A DNA stretch of 64,000 nucleotides from Akebia trifoliata (Eukaryota; Streptophyta; Magnoliopsida; Ranunculales; Lardizabalaceae): positions 43,385,560 through 43,449,559 of the forward strand of contig CM030711.1 of the NCBI GenBank assembly GCA_017979445.1, in the 5' to 3' direction. The position numbers and the translations under genes are program-made. The notes under the pieces were generated by a model that did not search any database, was not told where the DNA came from, and saw only the letters and a program-made list of their open reading frames with translations. Shown here one piece after another: positions 23,601-34,807 of this stretch. Position 1 is the stretch's first letter. The number at the start of each line of letters is the position of its first letter.

Positions 23601-26600
23601 AATTTTTATTTTTGCAGAATTTTCAAATGAAATAACCTGAATTATACCTGGCTTTTCCTGTCTCAACTTTTTGTCACATCCAAACCTATCAACAAGAAGT
23701 TTAGAACTAGTGTAGGAGATTCTCACCTTTCCTTGGTTAATCAGTCTCCCAAGCTCTTCAATGGCAAGTGATGCAGTGCTTCCAGTGCCCAGGCCAATCA
23801 CCATTCCAGATTTCACTAGTCCCACAGCCCTCTTTGCGAGAGCACGCTTTAAAACATCCTGTACTTCGGGAGTTGTCACTACAAGAATGTGATTTCAGCA
23901 CTTTGTTGTTAAGGACTATCCTAATGTAGTTAAGGGGTAAATAGATTACGATATGGTAATTGACTAATTATATATATATGGGAAGCGTTTGGAGGCCCAA
24001 AAGAGAGCCAAACATTGTTGAAAATAGGGGTGGAAGTTGAAGAATTGTGAACCATCCGATTTTTATAAACCACTTTTGATGAGGTTAGAAGTTTCGGAAT
24101 GGGCTGATTTTTGGTGAGGATGATCTCCTCATCGTAGAGATTCTCCTCACAAAAAATCAGCCCATTCTAAAACCTTTAACCCAACATTGAAAAAAATGTT
24201 TGGCTCTCTTTAGGGCCTCCGAGCGCCACCCTATATATATATATATAGGGCAGCATTCCATAGACAACATTTTGTCCCATATGGCAAAACAGTTTCGGAA
24301 TGAGCTGATTTTTTGTGAGGATGATCTCTACGGTGAATAGATCATCCTCACAAAAAATCAGCAGATTCTAAAACTTCTAACCCTATGAAAAGTGGTAACA
24401 AACTAACGGTTAAAATGAATGCTCCACAATTCTTTAACTTGTAAACTGGGGATAGCAATTTCAGAATGGGCTGATTTTTCGCAAGGATGATCCCCTCACC
24501 ATAGAGATCATCCTCACAAAAAATCAGCCCATTCTGAAACTTTTTGCCCATATAAGACAAAAAAGCGTTGTCTAGAATGTTGTCTACGGATCCCGACCCA
24601 TAAATACACACACACACACACACACACACACATATGCAAGCACTTGTGCATTTATGCATGCATCCATGTATGTATGTAAGGATTAAGCACACACAACATC
24701 GCATCAATTCAAAGATCATACTATTTTGTCGCTGCCTGAACTAAACGTATGCAAATATAAAAGTCTGACCCGACCGTAAAGAAGATTGCAACGTTATGCT
24801 CGGGTTTCCACCGACCCAACCCAATTATGAATCATCTCGAGATTCTTGCAATGTCCAGTTAGAGACCTTTGTTTTCATGAAGGGGGGGGACAATGACCTA
24901 TATCGGAACTAATAGAAATATTTAGAGTTCAGATCATCATCAATAATATTAGTGTTTTCGTTCAAATCTATCTAGAACTATACCTTCTATTAGGGATGTT
25001 TTATCAAATATTTTCTCACCACCTCAATCCACATTATGTCTTGCCGTTGTGTACCCTTCAACTCCCAAAACAATATTCCTTACTAGTGTCGGCATTCTTA
25101 TTTTTTGAACATGCCCAAAATTTCTCAAGTTAGATTTTCTTGAATGATACTCATTTCTTTGTTTAATCTCTTAGCCTTACCATCAATTTTTCTTGTCATC
25201 AACATCCCTTTTATGCTCATTTTATGTTTTACCTCAACTAAATTCTCCCTTTAGTTTAATCATCAACTTTAGTCGTATAATACAGTTAAAGCATATCTCC
25301 ACTGTAAACATGAGATGTTCATCGTTGAACCTCAATGCTACATTATTTGGAGTCACCACCATTCTTTTTTTGAAAATGGGTGTAAATGGGCACCCGAATT
25401 AAATTTTTAGGAAAATCATTTTTCATGGCATCGTAGTAACTCTCGTTTATGAAAAAGGGTGTGGTCTACCTAAGATCTAGGTAAGGGGATTCGATTAGAG
25501 AATGAGAAAGGTGTTAGGCACCCTATTCTCCCCACCTAGGGTAGTTACCTTTTTTAACTTGGCCATTTCTAGGGTAGTCAAAAAAGAACAACAAAATGCA
25601 TGAGATGCATAAAGTGGGTGTCTGCACATGGTGGGAATGTACCTCTTTGAAAGAGGATTTAATAATAGTGTTGACATTTGGAATATCCTATAGAAGAGGA
25701 CATCCCATGGAATCATCACCTTTTACATAAGTTGGAATGTTAGTTTAGGATTTTTGAGAGATTCCATAAATGGAGTTCCCTTAGATCCATAACTTTGATG
25801 CGTGCATGCTTAGCTATAAATTTAGTGTTTCAACCCTACCAAAAGAGTTACACATTTCTTCATCATGGCCAAGCATGTGTGGTGTGTGCATAATGTACAT
25901 TATAATGCATGAGAGATAAGTGGGTTAAAAAAGGCTCCAACCTCCATCCTTTCGGCCAAACCGCCTCAAGCATTCCATGCCCAAGGTTGAGGTTCAACCT
26001 ATTCGGAATGAAAAAGGGTTCTCTATTACGTCCTAAGGGTTTTCTAAAAAAAAAAACAAGGATGGATAGAAGAAGAAAATGCAAATGCTTGAAATAAAAT
26101 TAGTCCTAACCCATTTTGTCCCTTGATAGTCTTGAATGAGATTTCCTTAAGTAGAAGAACTTGAAGTTGAAAGCTTTGGCTAACAGTTGAAAGTAAGAGA
26201 TATGTAATGGTTTTTGTCTGGAAGCTTAAAGGTTGAGAAATGGTTGAAGGAGTTGAGTAGGGATTTTGGTAGAGTTTAAGGTTGAGAGATGGGGGCTTGA
26301 GAGCATGAATTGCTCATAGGAAATAGAACTATTTATAGAGTTTTTGAAGAATTTTTTAGGGTAAAGTGGTCCAACCTTGAAAAACAAAGAGAAATAACAT
26401 GAGGTTTAGATCGTTTGTTTTTGGATTTTTCCTTTTTATAAGATAAAGGTGGAATTTGTGAGAAAAAACCCTAAAAGAATTTTTAATCTTTGATTTTTTG
26501 ATAAATAGAGGTGAGAGAACAAAAGCATTTTTGGGAGCGTAAGTAAGATAATGACATGTGTAAAGGTGGAGTGGTAGGTAAAAGTATAACTTGGTTCATT

Positions 26601-29207
26601 TGTAAATAACTCATAAACCAAGGGTGAATATATATTTTTTAAATGAACTAATGAAAGAGCTTCATGTATGTACTTGAAGATTCCTACCTTTTAAGGGTAG
26701 GATCGGAAGTTCTCTCAACTTTAAGGATTTTTACCAAAGACCAAAGTACATTTTTGTTTGAATTCACTTTTTGAATAAGGTATTCTAGGGTTTTCTCAAG
26801 AGAGTTGACTCTCCAATTAGGTTGGAGCATTGGGCATTGGGGCTTATGAGAGACCATGTGTCATCTTTAAGAGAATGGGCTCATGGTGGTTTGGATTTGG
26901 GTATTTGGGCTAGGTTTGAGAATGGGCTTGGTATTGGGTTAGGGTATGGATAATGGATTGGTTAATGGAGAATGGATATGAAATTGGGTCGAAAATGGGT
27001 TATGGAATTGGATCGAAAAATGGGTCATGGAGTTGGATGGGGTTAGACTAGGGACAAGGTTTGGACATGCAAATTAATATGAAATGATACATGTGTGCAC
27101 GTATGCACGAAGAGCCAAGGGACAATTATTATGCAATGTGGGCCCATTGAAGGGCTTTGGACCTTTGATCGAAATCAACTTGAGAATTTTTGAAAATTCC
27201 TAATGGATTCGTGCAAATTGGGGTGTCTACACACCTTAGCCACATAGCAATAATTATGTGGGAAACATCCTCACAATCTCTCCATTTTTACTGATAATTG
27301 ATCTGAATAACAGATGTTGTAGCTTTGGGTTATTTTTTGCCCATCAATCTTAACCAGCATTATGCATATATTCTATCTTGTATATACTTAGCTTAAAAGT
27401 TTAGATTCAAAGGTAGCCCTCTATAGTTAGAGTATAGATACATGATATTATGATCAAATACACCACAAAATAAGGTTCCATTTCAAGTTAAATTTGTAGA
27501 AGGATCACATAAAGGCCAAATATGGTGTGAGATGTGATTGGTGCTTGGTGGGAAAGCAAGGAGTTAAGAATTTCTTATGGTTGTGGAGTATGGAAAGGAA
27601 TCACTGAAGTTCTCCCTCATTATCATAATAAGGTCGCATTTAGGGATGGGAAAGGGAACAGAGTCCAATTTTGGGGGGTAGATGGAATGGAATATCACCT
27701 CTTAAAGATCAGTTTCCTCATATTTTCACATGGCCTTCTAAAAAGAACATTGCTACTTCGAATGTCAAGGTCCAGACTAGGGAGGAGTTCCCTTAGGATT
27801 TTGGTTTAAAAGGAAACTTCAATGAAGAGCTTTATTCTATGGCAACTCTTATTAACTCAATCTCTCTTGTTCTTGTGTTTCCAAGGGAAGACTGGCAAGG
27901 ATGTGGATTGTGATCTAAAATGGTAAATTTTCTATGAAAATCCTTTGTACCCTCAAATTTTGTCCCTCCTAGTAAAGTCTATTTTATTGAAGTCCCTTCA
28001 AAGGTATCATTTCTTATTTGGTCAACTTCTTTGAACAAGATTTTAATAAAAATCATATTATTATTATGTTTTGTAACCATTTAAGTGAGTTTTTGTTATT
28101 TATGAACACTAAGAGGTGAGTTGCTCAACCATATTTTTATTCATTGTATCTTTTCAAGAGAAATTTGGGCTCATTTTATTTCACTATTTTATGTCTCTTG
28201 ATGTTTCCCAAACTCTACCCAGTTCCTATTTCAAAGTTGAAAAATCAAAGGATTGTGCCCAAGAGAGAAGATTTTGTGGTTAATTACTCAATTACCCATT
28301 TTTATTAGGTGTCTTTTGATGGAAAGAAACAACAGGTTATTTGAAGGAAAAGAGCATTCTTTTTTAAGGACCTTTAATTATGATCGTGGGCATTTTAATT
28401 TTCTAGTGTAAATTTTTTTAATAGAATTTCAGGAAGTATTTTCTAATGATCTTCTCTTATACAGGAATCGATGCGTAACTCGTAGTTAGGATTTTGATTC
28501 CTTCATTAATAATATAGTTTGAGGTACCTTCTTTGGATCAAGTTGTTGCATTTAGTACGAAACCAGTAAAAAGGAAGAAGAAAAAAGCATCATGTTGGTC
28601 AATGTTTCATATTAAATGCAACAACTTGATCCAAAGAACTCTTTTAAACAAAATCATTTCGTCGTTAATTAAGAGATTTTGACTTCAAAACACAATACTG
28701 TCTTGAAAGACAAATGGAGCAAAGTTGAAAGTAGCTTGCTTTTTTAACAAAGGAGGTACAGTATCTTCTCTTTTGCGGGTTATCTCAACCAGCTCTACTA
28801 TAAAAATAAAAATAAATTATCAAAAACACACACAAAGATGTTAATTATCCACGATGGGATCCTTACTTACAAAGTCCTAAGTTTTCAAAATATATGGTTA
28901 CGAAACACCTATAGAGATCAAAAAACAAAAAAGTGCCCATGAATCAACAGAATCCAACATCAATTTTCGCAGGTTCAAATGCATGACAAAGATATTCTTA
29001 AACAAAAACCCAGTTCAAATTTCGAAGTCAAAACTCTAGAAAGTAAATTGATAGGAGAGGAATCAAAGATTTGGGGTTCTGAGATTTACCATTTTGGGAA
29101 ACTGCAGAGATAGATAAGCTCAGACTCCTCTTCCTAAAATCGATTGCTTTTCTTGTATGAATGGTTTTAGGGCAGAACAGAGATTGATAGGAAATAGTTC
29201 CTTGCAT
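15045..29207 (-). CDS. RPI4: Ribose-5-phosphate isomerase 4-like protein, plastid-targeted, ten exons
   Basis: Exons, in transcript order: 29090-29207, 23727-23878, 18797-18868, 18626-18706, 18478-18507, 17554-17640, 16781-16841, 16575-16650, 15399-15472, 15045-15172. All junctions are GT-AG, the phases agree and the product is 292 aa. Residues 1-39 are Ser/Thr/Arg-rich and look like a chloroplast transit peptide. The RpiA fold follows: GLGTGSTA (68-75, phosphate loop), FDGVDEVD (127-134), KGGGAA (141-146), PVPVEVLP, LGNMVVDV and a C-terminal IPGVVENG. The family interconverts ribose-5-P and ribulose-5-P in the pentose phosphate and Calvin cycles. Aligned to E. coli RpiA, Asp81, Asp84 and Lys94 are kept (D128, D131, K141) but catalytic Glu103 is Gln150, so activity is doubtful. 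The best family match is Arabidopsis probable RPI 4 (At5g44520 type). Exon 8 is closed at 16575 because reading on to a later donor gives a stop. Confidence 0.9.
17780..18190 (+). pseudogene. RTE-type LINE 3' relic in RPI4 intron 5
   Basis: Broken frames carry KKDKIKIKGFRENVGVTPIG with DKLRESIKMVWAC, a GRPKRTW-like patch in another frame, and a downstream NRIEYLNWIHSASVKPLG. This order (IRNKDIRDKVGVAPIEDKMR, RWFGHVQRR, RGRPKKTW) is typical of the C-terminus of plant RTE reverse transcriptase polyproteins. Frames are shattered and the element is antisense to RPI4. Confidence 0.5.
18950..19255 (-). pseudogene. LINE 3' end in RPI4 intron 2
   Basis: The minus strand reads RGIFFEDFLVRWDRVCNLWL, which matches the last residues of the LINE at 54740-56240 (GAFFSEDFLVRWARVCN), followed by a 3' UTR and an A-rich end towards 18950. 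Only the extreme 3' end is recognisable. It lies 82 bp upstream of exon 3, in the sense orientation for RPI4. Confidence 0.5.
20285..20465 (-). mobile_element. tRNA-derived SINE-like sequence in RPI4 intron 2
   Basis: The minus strand has GCCACTTAGCTAAGTGGTAAG (A-box region) and then GGTCCTAGTTTCAAACCC (B box). A truncated copy of the A-box region recurs at 22565-22600. Confidence 0.5.
20639..20681 (+). repeat. (CT)n microsatellite in the foldback left arm
   Basis: About 21 perfect CT units. The complementary GA run is in the right arm at about 21619-21641 and is shorter. Confidence 0.95.
21728..22035 (+). mobile_element. TRIM retrotransposon (miniature LTR element) with 5-bp target duplication
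   Basis: LTRs 21728-21841 and 21911-22035 both start TGTTGAGTG and end TTAACA. The inner segment is only 69 bp: a tRNA-Met-type primer site TGGTATCAGAACGC directly after the left LTR, and a purine tract GAGGGGGAG directly before the right LTR. ACATT flanks both sides (21723-21727 and 22036-22040). It codes for nothing and would need an autonomous partner for movement. It is inserted in the right arm of the large inverted repeat in RPI4 intron 2. Confidence 0.92.
22137..22503. mobile_element. Hairpin MITE, type E, in RPI4 intron 2
   Basis: Terminal inverted repeats of about 50 bp (CATGGGACAATAATTG and ATCTATGACAATGG are shared by both ends) enclose two stem-loop modules. (TA)n tracts flank both ends. 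The modules match those of the copies at 23980, 24248 and 45473, but the termini do not. Confidence 0.8.
23980..24231 (+). mobile_element. Hairpin MITE, type C, in RPI4 intron 1
   Basis: GGGAAGCGTTTGGAGGCCC at the left and GGGCCTCCGAGCGCCACCC at the right lie between (TA)n tracts. A single stem-loop module (GATGATCTCCTCATCGTAGA) is inside, and the spacer contains AATTGTGAACCATCC. Confidence 0.75.
24248..24599 (+). mobile_element. Hairpin MITE, type D, in RPI4 intron 1
   Basis: Left end GGGCAGCATTCCATAGACAA; right end (complement) GGGTCGGGATCCGTAGACAA. Two stem-loop modules lie between. It is separated from the copy at 23980 only by a TATATA tract. A (CA)n run follows at 24606. Confidence 0.78.
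24606..24632 (+). repeat. (CA)n microsatellite
   Basis: About 13 units directly after the type D MITE. Confidence 0.9.
25350..27231 (+). mobile_element. Probable Gypsy/Ogre-type LTR-region fragment in RPI4 intron 1
   Basis: GGAGTCACCACCATT at 25351, GGTGTTAGGCACCCTATTC at about 25509 and the end AAATTGGGGTGTCTACA at 27231 are in the order seen in large plant Gypsy LTR/UTR regions. No gag or pol remains and the other LTR was not found. Assignment rests on recalled motifs. Confidence 0.35.
27530..28490 (+). pseudogene. LINE ORF2 3' fragment in RPI4 intron 1
   Basis: Broken frames give SYGCGVWKGITEVLPHYHNK with GKGNRVQFW at 27560-27680. Further on are LLNHIFIHCIFSREIWAHFI at about 28110-28180 (the histidine/cysteine part of zf-RVT) and LLMERNNRLFEGKEHS at about 28310-28350. 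These are the same landmarks as in the LINE at 54740, so both belong to the L1-type family, with this copy older. It is antisense to RPI4. Confidence 0.55.
28529..28638 (-). ncRNA. Candidate intronic hairpin (miRNA-like) in RPI4 intron 1
   Basis: A perfect 26-bp inverted repeat (28529-28554 with 28613-28638) has a 58-nt gap. Pairing continues about ten bases into the loop with a few mismatches. On the RPI4 transcript this forms a compact hairpin of pre-miRNA size. No known miRNA was recognised, and it could instead be a tiny MITE. Confidence 0.35.
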
Positions 29208-31119
29208 TGCTATCTGCAAACCGATTCAAAATTCTAGGGTTTTCGATAAGCAGTTTAGTTGAGATGAGGTTTAAGGGTTTTTGCAGTAAGAAGCAGCAGA
29301 GACACCCTGAAATTTTGAAAAGAAATTTTCTGAGTTGGCACTCCAGAACACTTTACTGGAACGCCAAATTTTCTTCCCTAGTGAGATGCTGAGTCCGATT
29401 TTGTTGACTCACGATTTGTTGACGGATTAGGACCGTTGTTGACGGATTAGGACCGTCTAATCGGATTTTGTAAGATTCTTTATTGATTACACCCACTTTT
29501 TTATTTTTTCTTAAAGTATTTTAGCTATTAATTTATTATTAAAAAAACTCCAATCATGATCGTGTTGAATTGAAATAGTAAGATTTCAAATTGAAATGGA
29601 AAAAACTTTCTTTACCGACATAGTAAGATTTAATGCTTACTAAGAGTTATTTGACTAAAATGGATTATCACATCAGCAGTCCAACACCACAGCCCTCTAA
29701 GTTTCATCAAAAAATTCATAATAATAAAAAATAAAAAAATTATTTTGAGTTTGATCTAAGATTTTGAAAATAAGAGGGTATTCAAATTCCTCATAACTCA
29801 CAAATTTAAAATTGAAATTCTAAGATGAAAAATGATTTTTTATTTTAGGATTTTTTATTTTCAAAGTTCATAGAATTTTATTCTCTACAACAATAGAGAA
29901 TAGATCATGATTTTGGAAGCCACAAGGTGAGCCCAAGGACCCTTGGTTTCTCTTATTAAAGGAACCCCATTAATACTTGAGCATCACCTGACATTTCCCT
30001 AATATACATCCCTTTTGAAGTGCTATCAGTTCCATTTGAATTCCGATCATTGTACAAAAATACTTGGGACTGAAACTTAATATAAACATATTCATATGAT
30101 CCCCTTGTGGTTAAGGATATCATTGTTAAAACACCAAGACTCGGAATTAGGTAGTCATTAAGGATATCATTCTAATATGTTAGTTAACTTTCATAAAGGC
30201 CAAAATCATGAATTAATAATATTTGTTTACAATGTATATGATGTAATTTCATAACATTTTTTGTCCTCTTACCTATATTATAAACTAAAATAACATTTGA
30301 CGAAATAATGTCATTCACATAAAGAAAAAAAAAATGACAAAAATGTCTTCTAAGATATAATAGACCTAGCAATTTTCATGGCTTTGAATCCTTGCAATAC
30401 AAAAAAAATACTTATATGCCTTGGTAGAAATCCTCCATAGGTTGGTTCTTTATTTTCTTTCAACTGCAAACACAAATTCAAGTTAAAACCAATTAAGAAT
30501 TGACATCAATTTTACAAGTCTAATAATACAATCAATGATCTTGTATCAAACATTATTTTATTGGTAAAAATCATAACCATTATAATGATGAATCTAGAAA
30601 ATCTAATCTCTAAATCGGTCCTTGAGATTCATGAGTTTGTGTCGAAGGTACCTATAAAATGATTGATGCATACAAGTAAATGATGGTTTTCATTAAGTTA
30701 AAAAAATATATATATATATCAAGACATGTAAGTACCACTTGGAAAAAATTGATTATTTCTTTGTTTTGTATACCCTATGTAATTATATTGTGGGTACATT
30801 CCTGACCATGGAAGTAATTGACTTGGGTACTGATTATACAATAATTGTTGTGCTAATCCAAATGATTCTTGTATAAGAATGAATAAACTTACATATTATA
30901 TTTTACTTAATCGTTAAAAATATTTTATAACATTAATTAAAGTAAATTATAACCTGGGTAGCTTGATGCATGTTTAATGATCCACCCGTGTTTTGTGTTT
31001 TGGTAACATTTTCATTATTTTCAATTGTATAAAATTATTACGTTATTAGTAAGAATATATAAGTAATAGAGTATTGAAATTGATTTCATTTTAATACATA
31101 TAACGACTAACTTGCTTGT

Positions 31120-33320
31120 TTAGATAGAGCCCATTTTTTGTGTTTTAATCTCCAAAGAACTTTTAATTTCGATTTTATAATGGTCTCGAGTTCGTTTGAT
31201 TTTTCGATCTCGCAATTGAACATCCTCATCAAAGCTTGGTGTTGAATTAACATGAGAATCATAAGTGTCTTTCTCATATGTCCTCACCAATTCTTCTTCA
31301 AAATTTGAAAATGTCTCTATTTTTGCCTCTACTTCTAATAACAATGATTTAGCAAAAGTAGTTGTTGCATTTGACTTTGTACTCTTTGTCACAATTCTCT
31401 GTGAAATATGTGATAATTCACTATAACGAGTTGTCAAGGTAGGATCAATGTTGCTTAAAATTGTATCCCCATATGAGTCAAAAATCACTTCATCTATAGT
31501 AGCAATGGTCCATATCTTCAAATAGTATTGGGAGAGTAGATTTTTGAACTTTAAGTCACTAAATTTTTTATATCGCATGAGAGTATAAGATTCCATGGAA
31601 TTCAAATTTTTTGCAAGTGCATAATACAGATTGCTCTAATTGGTTATATTTAAGTATACGTATCATTTTTCCAACCATCCATCTTTGTAACACTATATAT
31701 TTGGATTGTCCCATCATTTTCTTTTAATTTCAAAAGATGATCAATAATTTGTTTGTACTCTTCTTAAAAGGAGTGGAACATCTTCTTTGTATATATTTTG
31801 GATGCTTCACGCTCTACAAACCAATTGAAAAATAAAATAGGTGTTGTTTTTCGTAACTTATTTTATGATTCCCTTTCTTTCTCCCTTTAACTAGTCATGA
31901 CTTTTGAGTGACTTTTGAGTATTGATCTACAAACTCACGAAGAATGACAGTACTAGAAAAATAATCCTTCAAAAAATTGTTGATGATCTCGCTTCTTTGT
32001 GTTGTGGTCATACTCGCACAAAAATGATCACGAGCATATATTTGAGCCTAATTTTTTACGTTACTTATACAACCCTTACAATCACTCATTATCTCTCAAC
32101 CCATAATCTTTAAGCAACATGTCCCAATTTTCTTCAAATTCTTCAATTGTTTATGGATCATATATGCATTTATTGAATTATTGCGTGAGTGATTTGAAAT
32201 CGGTGAATGCTTTGGATAATGTTTTGCTGTATTTTGATAAATATGTCATAGACAAATCTACAATGTGTTTCTGGGAAAACAACACTAATAGCATTTGCGA
32301 TCGTCATAGCTTGATCTAAAAATATAGTTTTTGATTTTTTTTTCTCCAATTGCTTCTAAGAAAAAATTAAACAACAAAATAATCATCTCAATTTTTTCAC
32401 CATCTAACAAATCACATCCAAAAAATATTGTTTGTCCATGATTATTAATACTGACAAGTAGTGCATATACCATATTATAATTGTTTGTTCGAAAAGTTGT
32501 ATCAAAACAAATCGCATCACCCAACAACCCATAATCACGTATGGACATTGCATCATAAAAGAAAACTCCACTTATTTCATACTTTTCATTAGTTCGAAAT
32601 GAGAAAAATAAAGTATTTATTCTCTTTTTTTTTTTACTTGAAATAATCAATGAGGCATTGTGTGTCACCTCTCTCGAAAAACTCAACACGTGTTCTTTAA
32701 ACTAGATTGTTGCAATCAAACTAAATGAAATTAAGATTTTGGGCCCCTCCAGCTTCTTCACACATGTATGAGAAAATCTCTGATTGTCGAAGTCCTGATA
32801 AATGTATTTTTTTATAAGTCCAATTTGCGAAATATCTATGTGTTTGTGAGACCTCAATAAATATGATCTCTCAGACAGAACAAGTTTATGACTATGATTC
32901 GCTATGAACTTGGTCACTAAATACTTTTCGTTAGGATTGAGGATCATATGAAATATCGTTAGGTATTGAAATCTCTTATTTTCTCTTATCTTTTTTGGTG
33001 TTTTGACTGTTTGGTAAAAACCTTCAACATAACAACATAATATTTGGCTATAAATCTTGTTGGGATTAGATCGAACCTTACTTGTTTTTTTCTTCCTCAC
33101 ACTAAATCCAATTGTTCTAGCCAACCCATTATAACAATCATATGCCTCTTCTACAGTATCAAATATCATTCCAACAAATAGACCTACCTGATCATTTGTC
33201 TCTTCTAATCTATTATCACGAAAATTTTCATTACGAGAATCCAAATGTATCTCCTTAGAATCATTGAAACAGTCATCATCACCAATAAAAATATTATCTT
33301 GGATTTCAAATCCTTCTTGT
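31120..33320 (-). pseudogene. FAR1/MULE transposase, degenerate
   Basis: Three frames must be combined. From 33320 to about 32702 is a FAR1 zinc-finger (WRKY-GCM1 fold) DNA-binding region (EEAYDCYNGLARTIGFSVRK, with ANHSHKL). From 32689 to about 32285 is the start of the MULE transposase core (LGDAICFDTTFRTNNYNM, HGQTIFFGCDLL). From about 32300 to 31870, across frameshifts, come EEFEENWDMLLKDYGLRDNE and later the DHFCASMTTTQRSE region. From 31605 to 31120 is the C-terminal tail. Several stops and frameshifts make it non-functional. FHY3/FAR1 light-signalling proteins were domesticated from such transposases. Its position between the TIRs of the surrounding element shows that this is the mobile form, not a host FRS gene. 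Confidence 0.8.
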
Positions 33321-33683
33321 TACATCAAAAACACAATTAAAACTCTTTCCTTTAACAAATTCTTTTGGAGTATCATATTGAATTTTTTTCTTCTATTTTC
33401 TGTTAGATAAAATATTATCAAGAGCTTATTAGTGATAAAAAAATATATATATAAAATTTTAAACATGAAATTTATTGAACAAGCATGAAGTAATTGTTTA
33501 TGATTAGACTTATGTAGAATCTAAAACCACCAAAAAAATCTTATATATATATATATATTAAAGTTTATTGAACAAGCTTGAAACATAAAATTAAAAGTAT
33601 TTTATTTGCTAAAGTAAAATTTTAAAATATATTTAAAAAAAATAATAAATTTAAATTACTAAAAAAAATTTAAAAAATATTTA

Positions 33684-33932
33684 AATGAAAAAAAATAAAA
33701 TCACACACTTAAATAAAGAGATAATAGTATATAGGATTTAAAAGCAAAAGAAGTGTTTAGAAGCATAGAAAAACTTTAATGAGAATTTTTTTTAAAATTG
33801 AATAAATTGAAATTTCTGAAAATAAATTAAAAAATATATATAAATGAAAATAATAAAATCACACACTTATAGTGGGAGATGATAATATTTAGGGTTTGAA
33901 AGCAAGAGAAGTGCTTAGAAGCATAGAAAAAT
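33684..33932. repeat. Subterminal tandem repeat within the Mutator-like element
   Basis: A segment of about 90 bp (AAATCACACACTTA... AGAAGTGTTTAGAAGCATAG) at 33684 recurs at 33842 with period about 158. It lies between the transposase and the right TIR. Confidence 0.65.
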
Positions 33933-34807
33933 ATTACTTATTTTTGTGTTAGAAAATAAGTTGTTTGAAGTTCCTATTGAAATCTTTCTATTTCAATTCA
34001 ACATCACCATGATTGAAGTTCTGTGTAATAAGTTAATAGTTGGAGTACTTTAAGAAAAAATTAAAAAAGGGTGTGCTCAATAAAGAATCCCACAAAATCC
34101 TCCAATAGGATTGGGTGGTCATGGTCCGTCAACAAACCGTGCATCAACAAAATTGCACTCTGAAATGCTTTCTAGCCAACCCAACTAGTAATAGCGTTTT
34201 CATGGACATGTGTACAGGACAATCCCTTATTAGATCGAATCTGAATCTGATCTTGTAACTTCATTTGGATTTTGATAAGAATCAAATCATCAGTTTTGAC
34301 TAAATATTTGATCCAATGAAATGTTAGAAAGTATGTAAATTTCATTATACATTTTACTTTTAGTATATTAGAATAGGAGTTTTAATTCATTATATCTCAT
34401 TATTATTTGTTTCCCTAGTATTAGTAGTTGAAAAAAATATAATCTATTAAATAATTACTCATATTTTCGTTTATTATCAAACATTAATAAGTTATGTATG
34501 TTATGTATATTACCAAAACATTAATGTATTTTTTTAAAGTGACCAAACTGTCCTTATAAAGTATATGTCAAATTTGACATATGATAAGGAAGATTAAAAT
34601 CTAGATTTAACATAAGAAAGAAAAATGAGAAGTCATAATTAACATAGGAGAGAGAAGACAAAAGTTTCGTCTATAAGTAGAGCTTAAAAGTAGTCGGGTC
34701 GGGTTTGATATTTGTTTGCCTATATCCATATCCAGATTTTTTTAATTCAGGTCCAAATCAGGATCCAAATCCAACTCGGATCCTATTAGCTCGATTCATA
34801 TCCTTAT

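Larger units (their letters stand above)
29391..34160 (-). mobile_element. Mutator-like DNA transposon with long TIRs and 9-bp target duplication
   Basis: Left TIR 29391-29590 and right TIR 33977-34160 are inverted copies of about 80% identity by eye, starting GAGTCCGATTTTGTTG on the left and GAGTGCAATTTTGTTG on the right (reverse complement). Immediately outside lie TGAGATGCT (29382-29390) and TGAAATGCT (34161-34169), a 9-bp target duplication with one change. Long TIRs plus a 9-bp duplication are the hallmark of Mutator-like elements. The internal FAR1/MULE transposase confirms it. The left TIR carries a small internal tandem duplication (TTGTTGACGGATTAGGACCG twice). The insertion is 175 bp before the RPI4 start codon, consistent with the known 5'-end preference of Mu elements. 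Confidence 0.9.

Noticed and set aside
23598..23726. Open frame continuing past RPI4 exon 2
   Set aside because: AAG|GTGAGA at 23727 is a strong donor in the right phase; the extension is intron read-through.
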